The position numbers and the translations under genes are program-made. Under the pieces are notes generated by a model. It was not told the origin of the DNA. It saw only the letters and a list, made by a program, of their open reading frames with translations, and did no database searches. From positions 1 through 5,940 of the forward strand of contig JALRHB010000083.1 in the NCBI GenBank assembly GCA_023253245.1: a stretch of DNA of 5,940 nt. Direction: 5' to 3'. This document shows positions 1 through 4,383 of the stretch, in pieces (the first letter of the stretch is position 1; every line of letters starts with the position of its first letter). This DNA comes from Polynucleobacter sp. (GTDB taxonomy: Bacteria; Pseudomonadota; Gammaproteobacteria; Burkholderiales; Burkholderiaceae).

Positions 1-741
1 AATAGGAACTCCTAAGGCATTGAGATGACAACGTAATTGATGCTTCTTGCCACTTCCAGGCGTAAGGCGATACTTAGCCCAGGGCTCAATGACCTCAATC
101 ATCTCAATTAAGGTATCCGCATTAGACTCCCCTTCGACTTCCTCCATTTGCAAAAAGTGTGCTGATTCTTGTAATCGGCTACGATAAGTCAAAGGTAATC
201 GTTTTGCCAACTCTTCTGAATAAGGTGCAATAGCTTCATAAACTTTTCGCACCAGACGATCTCTAAATAAGTTTTGATACTGTGCACGTTCATTTGGCTT
301 AATTGAAAAAATGACTAATCCAGCCGTATCTCTATCAAGCCGATGAATTGGGCTTAAAGTCTGTAAACTAGTTTGCCTCTTTAATCGATTTAAAACTGTT
401 TGTTGAAGATATAGACCGCTTGGGGTAACCGGTAAAAAATGGGGCTTATCCACTACCACAATATGCTCATCCTGAAACACAATGCGCAGCTCAAAAGGAA
501 TCTCAGGCTCACGCTCCAAATGTCTAAAATAAAGCAGATGACTATTAGGACGGTAGGCATCATTTGCCGCCACCGACACTCCCTCAGGCGTCATCACTAA
601 ACCTTCGGTAAAACGTCTTTCCCATTTTTCAGAGTCAATATGTGGGAACCGCTTAATGAAAAATTCCAGCAGACTTTTATATTCAGCGTCAGGCGGCAAA
701 AAAACCCGCGATGAAGATACGCCCTCTGAGTTCACTTTCAT
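1..741 (-). CDS. RluA-family 23S rRNA/tRNA pseudouridine synthase (3' end cut off by window edge)
   Basis: Cytoplasmic enzyme predicted to isomerise specific uridines in structured RNA to pseudouridine. My reading of the minus strand gives 247 residues from the ATG at 741, running off the left edge in frame. The RluA signature HRLDRDTAG is at residues 133-141, with D136 as the expected catalytic aspartate. Upstream is the family motif VVDKP (96-100), followed by PVTPSG. Downstream, GKKHQLRCHLNALGVPI (231-247) matches the conserved region that lines the active site, so only the last few tens of residues should be missing. The N-terminal 80 residues resemble a degenerate S4-like RNA-binding region. 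No good Shine-Dalgarno precedes the ATG, and the frame stays open upstream to a stop at 778-780, so the start is only likely. The family is certain; the target uridine, and hence the Rlu letter, cannot be fixed from this sequence. It is divergent from the TSUP gene. Confidence 0.93.
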   Translation of the reverse strand, partial: MKVNSEGVSSSRVFLPPDAEYKSLLEFFIKRFPHIDSEKWERRFTEGLVMTPEGVSVAANDAYRPNSHLLYFRHLEREPEIPFELRIVFQDEHIVVVDKPHFLPVTPSGLYLQQTVLNRLKRQTSLQTLSPIHRLDRDTAGLVIFSIKPNERAQYQNLFRDRLVRKVYEAIAPYSEELAKRLPLTYRSRLQESAHFLQMEEVEGESNADTLIEMIEVIEPWAKYRLTPGSGKKHQLRCHLNALGVPI

Positions 742-847
742 AAGCAATATATTGATTGATGATAAATTGAGTTGCAATTATCCACCTTAGCGACCCAGAG
801 TTAAAACAGCTCTACAATGCTTGGGCATATCATTTAGAACAATAAAA
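742..847. promoter_or_regulatory. divergent intergenic region, presumed promoters for both flanking genes
   Basis: This 106-base gap separates the starts of the minus-strand pseudouridine synthase gene and the plus-strand TSUP transporter gene, so both need promoters here or close by. The half nearest the synthase gene is AT-rich (742-782). TTGATT at 752-757 is a possible plus-strand -35, but no good -10 lies 16-18 bases downstream. I see no clear sigma-70 pair on either strand, no hairpin and no long repeat. The call rests on gene orientation rather than on motifs. Confidence 0.3.
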
Positions 848-1621
848 ATGCTTGAACTATCCTTATTTGATCTAAGCCTACTATTTGCTTGCGCTCTAGT
901 CGCAGGGCTTGTCGACTCCATTATTGGTGGCGGGGGAATGATTCAGGTGCCGGCCCTCTTCGCCTTTTTACCGAGCTTCCCACCAGCAACCTTACTCTCA
1001 GTCAATAAGTTTGCCTCTAGCATTGGCACCATCGGTTCTGCAATTCAGTACGCCAGAGCCAATAAAAGCCCCTGGCGCCTTGTGATCATCTCATCTGCTG
1101 TCGCTTTTATAGCATCCATTTGTGGCGCCTATCTTGTTACCCAAGTGCCTACCCAATGGCTTAGAGGTGCATTACCATTTTTGCTTCTAGCCCTGCTTAT
1201 CTTTAACATCCGGTCCAATGCTGGTCTGATACACGCCCCAAAGCATCAACCCAAAAAACAAAAGGCAGTCGCCTCCACGGGTGCGGGCATCATTGGATTT
1301 TATGATGGCTTTCTAGGTCCTGGTGCTGGTGCGTTTTATAAACTTTTGTATACACGCATCATGGGCTTCGATTTCTTGCGGGCCGCAGCACCCGCAAAAT
1401 TTCTCAATATTTCATCGAATTTAGGTGCCTTATGTGTTTTTCTGTATATGGGCTTTATAGACTGGAAGCTAGGGATTTTGATGGCCATTGCTAATCTCAT
1501 TGGCGGTCAAATCGGCACTAAGATTGCCATAAGACATGGCAATACCTTTATTCGCAAAGGCTTCTTTATTCTTGTAAGCATCTTGATTGTCAAAACCTTT
1601 TATGACGCTTTCCTCAAATAG
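848..1621 (+). CDS. TSUP (TauE/SafE) family membrane transporter
   Basis: Inner-membrane protein of the TSUP (sulfite exporter TauE/SafE, COG0730) family, whose members move sulfite, sulfoacetate or other small anions; the substrate here is unknown. The 257 residues are mostly hydrophobic, with roughly 7-8 membrane segments in two halves. Each half opens with the family's repeated glycine-rich motif: GLVDSIIGGGG at 20-30 and GFYDGFLGPGAGAF at 150-163. A basic loop (HAPKHQPKKQK, 129-139) separates the halves and is probably cytoplasmic. The length is typical of the family. I chose the ATG at 848 because the first membrane segment then begins near the N-terminus; an in-frame TTG at 821 would add nine residues. 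Neither start has a strong Shine-Dalgarno. No terminator follows, and the usp gene begins 98 bases downstream on the same strand, so read-through is possible. The family is secure. Confidence 0.9.
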   Translation: MLELSLFDLSLLFACALVAGLVDSIIGGGGMIQVPALFAFLPSFPPATLLSVNKFASSIGTIGSAIQYARANKSPWRLVIISSAVAFIASICGAYLVTQVPTQWLRGALPFLLLALLIFNIRSNAGLIHAPKHQPKKQKAVASTGAGIIGFYDGFLGPGAGAFYKLLYTRIMGFDFLRAAAPAKFLNISSNLGALCVFLYMGFIDWKLGILMAIANLIGGQIGTKIAIRHGNTFIRKGFFILVSILIVKTFYDAFLK

Positions 1622-1639
1622 GCCAATAAATTATTAAGC

Positions 1640-1668
1640 TTTTCATAGATTTGTGCCGATTTTCATAG
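1640..1668. repeat. 9-bp direct repeat upstream of the usp gene, possible regulatory site
   Basis: TTTTCATAG occurs at 1640-1648 and again at 1660-1668, exactly 20 bases apart, about two helical turns. It lies in the 98-base gap before the universal stress protein gene, 52-80 bases upstream of its start codon. A weak promoter-like pair overlaps it: TTGTGC at 1651-1656 and TAATAA at 1674-1679, with 17 bases between. A regulator binding the repeated half-sites on one face of the DNA is an inference. In AT-rich sequence a 9-base repeat can also arise by chance. Confidence 0.3.
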
Positions 1669-1719
1669 TAAATTAATAAGAGAAGTTGCAGTTTATTCAC
1701 TACAAAAATTGAGGGACAA

Positions 1720-2145
1720 ATGAAAATATTATTACCAGTTGATGGCTCCAAATCCGCTCTTAATGCAGCCAAATATGTGGGCAAGTTGGCGAAGGATTTA
1801 CGGAGCAAGTGCACTGTCACCATCATTAGCGTTCACGATGATATCGGTCTAGGTCATGTCAAACAATTTGTATCTAATAGCGTCATCGATGACTATTTGA
1901 GAGAAATCAGCGAAAAAGACCTCAAAGGCGCACAGAAAGCATTAGACGCAGCTGGCGTCAAACACAATATGGTCATTAAACGTGGCAATGTTGCTGGTGA
2001 AATCCTTGCTCTGGCAAATAAAGAGAAGTTTGATTTAATTGTGATGGGCTCCAAGGGGCGTAGTGGCATTTTAGATGCGCTGATGGGTTCAGTTGCGCAA
2101 AAAGTAAGTAACTCTGCTAAACAGGCTGTTTTACTAGTTAAGTAA
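1720..2145 (+). CDS. universal stress protein, UspA family (single domain, ATP-binding type)
   Basis: Small cytoplasmic alpha/beta protein of the UspA fold, 141 residues, the usual size for a single-domain member that works as a dimer. The N-terminal strand ILLPVDGS (3-10) carries the conserved aspartate D8. The C-terminal half has the nucleotide-binding signature G-x2-G-x9-G-S: G110, G113, G123 and S124 in VMGSKGRSG...MGSVAQ. This predicts an ATP-binding, UspFG/MJ0577-like member rather than a non-binding UspA. The ATG at 1720 is supported by a Shine-Dalgarno GAGGGA at 1711-1716. The gene ends just before a strong terminator, so it is either monocistronic or the last gene after the TSUP transporter. 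Usp proteins are generally induced by starvation or stress; the specific trigger here is unknown. Nothing in the sequence ties it to the arsenic genes. Confidence 0.93.
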   Translation: MKILLPVDGSKSALNAAKYVGKLAKDLRSKCTVTIISVHDDIGLGHVKQFVSNSVIDDYLREISEKDLKGAQKALDAAGVKHNMVIKRGNVAGEILALANKEKFDLIVMGSKGRSGILDALMGSVAQKVSNSAKQAVLLVK

Positions 2146-2169
2146 TTTTGATATTGAATGTGCATATTC

Positions 2170-2194
2170 AGGCCGTCTATAAGACGGCCTTTTT
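2170..2194 (+). terminator. intrinsic terminator after the usp gene
   Basis: A perfect 9-bp stem, AGGCCGTCT (2170-2178) paired with AGACGGCCT (2182-2190), closes a 3-base ATA loop and is followed by a T run at 2190-2194. It sits 24 bases after the usp stop codon. On the minus strand no T run follows the hairpin, so it should act only on plus-strand transcription and would not stop transcripts leaving the ars operon. Confidence 0.9.
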
Positions 2195-2207
2195 CATGGA
2201 TTACTAA

Positions 2208-2444
2208 ATGAGTATTTTGCTTCTCTTATTAGCACCAGCACTATTTGCCCTATTTTGGTTGATCAAATTTCAAATCTGCCTGGCAAGAGTGCGTTATCTT
2301 GTAGATAGCTACGGGATAGATCGTAAAAAACTACGCAAACTTAGTTGCAAAGAAATTAGAACTCTACGCAGCTCAATTGATGAATTGAGGCGGAAGAATG
2401 ACGCCTTTGCTTTAGAAGCTTTAGTTCGCCCTTATCGAGCCTAG
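2208..2444 (+). CDS. small single-span membrane protein of unknown function
   Basis: I do not recognise this 78-residue protein. Residues 2-24 form one hydrophobic helix rich in Leu, Ala and Phe. The rest (about 27-78) is hydrophilic and strongly basic, with clusters such as RKKLRKL (39-45) and ELRRKND (59-65), probably helical. The positive-inside rule puts the C-terminal part in the cytoplasm. The ATG at 2208 has only a weak GGA about eight bases upstream. The gene starts 13 bases after the usp terminator, which leaves almost no room for its own promoter, so it may depend on terminator read-through or on a promoter inside the usp gene. It converges on acr3 with a 12-base gap. The membrane-plus-basic-tail layout and the uninterrupted frame argue for a real gene, but homologue conservation is untested. 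Confidence 0.6.
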   Translation: MSILLLLLAPALFALFWLIKFQICLARVRYLVDSYGIDRKKLRKLSCKEIRTLRSSIDELRRKNDAFALEALVRPYRA

Positions 2445-2456
2445 CCTTAATACCAA

Positions 2457-3509
2457 CTAGGAATCGGCCCCACGAAAATATTTCTTTTGGAACCATAAAG
2501 CTACAGTAACCAAACCAATCATGATCGGAACCTCTACTAAAGGGCCGATGACTGCTGCAAACGCTGCTCCAGAATGAATGCCAAAAACTCCAATAGCAAC
2601 AGCTATAGCTAGCTCAAAGTTATTGCTAGACGCAGTAAAAGAGAGAGTGCAACAACGTTTATAGCCAAACCCAAGCTTACCTGTAATGAAAAAAGTCAGT
2701 AGAAACATCACCACAAAGAAAACTAACAGTGGTACAGCAATCGTCACAACATCCTTGGGCAGAGTCAAAATCAAATTACCTTTTAGACTAAACATCACCA
2801 CAATCGTGAATAACAAGGCAATTAAGGTCAACTTTCCAATACGTGGAACAAAGTGTTCGTGATACCACTCTTTAGAGAAAAACTTGAGCATGAAATACCG
2901 GGTAAGCAGGCCTGCAATGCAAGGAAGTCCTAAATAGATGAATACGCTCTCTGCGATCTGAGTCATACTCACACTCACATTTGCACCAGCTAAACCAAAA
3001 TACGGCGGCAAAATAGTTAAGAAGAAATAGGCGTAGACACTAAAAAATAGCACCTGAAAAATTGCATTAAAGGCTACCAAGCCTGCGGCATATTCCGCAG
3101 AACCTTTCGCCAAGTCATTCCAAACAATCACCATCGCAATACAAGGCGCAATACCAATTAAAATGAGGCCGGCCATATACTCAGGCTGATCTGGCACAAA
3201 GGTAATTGCCAAAAAGAACATCAGCGTCGGGGCAATAATCCAATTCATCAAAATGGTGACGGCGAATATTTTTTTATCCCTAAAAACATCGGGAAGGTCT
3301 TCATAGCGAACCTTCGCAAATGGGGGATACATCATCAAAACCAGGCCAATAGCGATTGGAATATTCGTGGTGCCTATCTGAAAGGAATTTATCCACTCTT
3401 CCATGCTAGGGACAAAATGGCCTAGACTAATACCCGCCGCCATAGCGAGAAAAATCCAAACCGTTAAATAACGATCTAAAAATGAGAGTTTTTTTGTAAG
3501 AGAACTCAT
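2457..3509 (-). CDS. acr3: Acr3-type arsenite efflux permease
   Basis: Inner-membrane carrier that expels arsenite from the cytoplasm using the proton motive force, the last step of the resistance pathway. The 350 residues and about ten membrane helices match the Acr3 (BASS superfamily) type and not the larger, unrelated ArsB. The family's conserved cysteine is C123 in GIAPCIAMVIVWNDLAKG, corresponding to the Cys shown to be essential in characterised Acr3 proteins. A second hallmark, SSNNFELAIAVAIG, spans 294-307. The helix GPLVEVPIMIGLV (322-334) carries the conserved acidic residue E326. The ATG at 3507-3509 overlaps the arsC stop codon by four bases (ATGA) and has no clear ribosome site of its own, so translation is probably coupled to arsC. 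This is the last gene of the arsR-arsC-acr3 operon. No terminator follows its stop, and the opposing small gene ends 12 bases away. Confidence 0.95.
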   Translation of the reverse strand: MSSLTKKLSFLDRYLTVWIFLAMAAGISLGHFVPSMEEWINSFQIGTTNIPIAIGLVLMMYPPFAKVRYEDLPDVFRDKKIFAVTILMNWIIAPTLMFFLAITFVPDQPEYMAGLILIGIAPCIAMVIVWNDLAKGSAEYAAGLVAFNAIFQVLFFSVYAYFFLTILPPYFGLAGANVSVSMTQIAESVFIYLGLPCIAGLLTRYFMLKFFSKEWYHEHFVPRIGKLTLIALLFTIVVMFSLKGNLILTLPKDVVTIAVPLLVFFVVMFLLTFFITGKLGFGYKRCCTLSFTASSNNFELAIAVAIGVFGIHSGAAFAAVIGPLVEVPIMIGLVTVALWFQKKYFRGADS

Positions 3510-3985
3510 GCTTTTGTATGAATCTCTTTAAGACTCATTGAATCCAACTTTTCAAGTGGCATAGCAGCGAGGATATCTAGGCGCTTCTTCAAGCCATTCA
3601 TTACCTCAACAAAAGCAGCTTTTTTCTCTATCTCGCTACCCTGCACCAGAGACGGATCCGGGAAGCCCCAGTGGGCAGTAGTAGGTTGCCCTGGCCAAAA
3701 AGGGCACTGTTCACCAGCAGCGTTATCGCAAACTGTGATGATGAAATCCATCTTAGGGGCATCAGGTTCACCAAAAATATCCCAACTTTTTGATTTCAGA
3801 AGGGCCCTATCCATCCCCATCTCTGCCGCAAGATCGGCTGCGATGGGATTAACGCTAGTGCCAGGCGTGGAACCCGCTGAGAAACCAACAAACTTTCCAC
3901 TAGGATGAGTAGAAGCTAAAGCCTCACCCAATACGGAACGAGCGGAATTATGAGTGCATAAAAATAGAATGTTATAAGTTTTCAT
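3506..3985 (-). CDS. arsC: arsenate reductase, low-molecular-weight phosphatase fold
   Basis: Cytoplasmic enzyme reducing arsenate to arsenite, which Acr3 then exports. The 159-residue protein has the LMW tyrosine-phosphatase active-site loop C-x5-R at the N-terminus: C10-THNSA-R16 in LFLCTHNSARS. The FPDPS segment supplies the general-acid aspartate D110. Two further cysteines, C86 and C94 in VCDNAAGEQCP, are candidates for the redox relay that passes the disulfide to the surface. In the thioredoxin-coupled Staphylococcus ArsC the equivalent pair is six residues apart; here seven intervene, so the thiol partner (thioredoxin or glutathione/glutaredoxin) is not settled. The segment CPFWPGQPTTAHWGFPDP is typical of proteobacterial ArsC of this class. 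The start overlaps the arsR stop by one base (TGATG) and the stop overlaps the acr3 start by four bases, so all three genes should share one transcript. Confidence 0.94.
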   Translation of the reverse strand: MKTYNILFLCTHNSARSVLGEALASTHPSGKFVGFSAGSTPGTSVNPIAADLAAEMGMDRALLKSKSWDIFGEPDAPKMDFIITVCDNAAGEQCPFWPGQPTTAHWGFPDPSLVQGSEIEKKAAFVEVMNGLKKRLDILAAMPLEKLDSMSLKEIHTKA

Positions 3986-4311
3986 CAGGATTTAGCCTTC
4001 TTAGCAACTTTGGATGGAATGCAGGACTGACCTCCGCAGCAGTTGTCTAGCAAAAATGCACTCAAATCTTGAACTAGCGAAGCATTGGGGCGATAAATTA
4101 AGTTGCGACTTTGACGTTCTACCAACAATAAATTTGCTAGAACCAGCTCTTTAAGGTGAAAACTAAGGGTTGCATTTGGAATACCTAATTTCTCAATAAT
4201 TTGAGTTGGCGTCAAACCCACATCACCCTTTTGAACAATGAGCCGAAAGATATTGAGACGCGACTCTTGACCTAGAGCCAGGAAAGCAGAAATAGCATCT
4301 ATATTTTTCAT
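3985..4311 (-). CDS. arsR: ArsR/SmtB-family arsenic-responsive repressor with C-terminal cysteine cluster
   Basis: Dimeric winged-helix repressor predicted to bind the operator in front of its own operon and release it on binding arsenite. In 108 residues, the N-terminal helices (ALGQESRLNIFRLI, 12-25) and the helix-turn-helix (TPTQIIEKLGIPNATLSFHLKEL, about 34-56) followed by a wing (to about 76) fit the ArsR fold. The classical ELCVCDL metalloid site of the E. coli type, in the first helix of the DNA-binding motif, is absent: no cysteine occurs before residue 91. Instead C91, C92 and C97 form NCCGGQSC near the C-terminus, resembling the Acidithiobacillus ferrooxidans ArsR site. The ATG at 4309-4311 is preceded only by a short GGA three bases away. 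It is the first gene of arsR-arsC-acr3. Its context makes arsenic the likely inducer, with antimonite also possible. Confidence 0.93.
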   Translation of the reverse strand: MKNIDAISAFLALGQESRLNIFRLIVQKGDVGLTPTQIIEKLGIPNATLSFHLKELVLANLLLVERQSRNLIYRPNASLVQDLSAFLLDNCCGGQSCIPSKVAKKAKS

Positions 4312-4350
4312 ATTTCCAATTATATAAAAATATATGACAAAATAATGACA
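4312..4350 (-). promoter_or_regulatory. probable arsR promoter/operator region with direct repeats
   Basis: This AT-rich stretch lies directly upstream of arsR. On the minus strand a perfect TATAAT hexamer (complement of 4319-4324) ends only seven bases before the start codon, which would give an almost leaderless mRNA. An alternative -10, TATATT (complement of 4329-4334), leaves a short leader with the GGA site. Neither has a convincing -35. On the plus strand AAAATATATGACA (4327-4339) and AAAATAATGACA (4339-4350) are near-identical direct repeats; their ATGACA cores are 11 bases apart, about one helical turn. Autoregulation by ArsR here is expected from the family. Which bases form the operator is inference. 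Confidence 0.5.
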
Positions 4351-4383
4351 GCCATAACAGAAAGAGCTTTATACAAGCCTGGA

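Noticed and set aside
1614..1826. 70-codon minus-strand open frame overlapping the usp promoter region and 5' end
   Set aside because: It lies antisense to the usp gene, has no recognisable protein features and no ribosome site. The plus-strand UspA reading has a full family signature and a Shine-Dalgarno.
1893..2165. 90-codon minus-strand open frame antisense to the usp gene
   Set aside because: It is the reverse shadow of a well-supported UspA coding sequence and resembles no protein family.
2440..2461. Inverted repeat CCTAG/CTAGG between the small membrane protein gene and acr3, a possible bidirectional terminator
   Set aside because: It is a five-base stem with a 12-base loop overlapping both stop codons, and neither side has a T run; too weak to call.
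2457..4311. ars operon as part of a recently acquired mobile island
   Set aside because: No transposase, integrase, tRNA end or flanking repeats are visible in the window, and base composition looks like the neighbouring genes.
4366..4378. Possible terminator hairpin after tex (GCTT/AAGC, five-base loop)
   Set aside because: The stem is only four base pairs and the following sequence is an interrupted pyrimidine stretch, not a T run.
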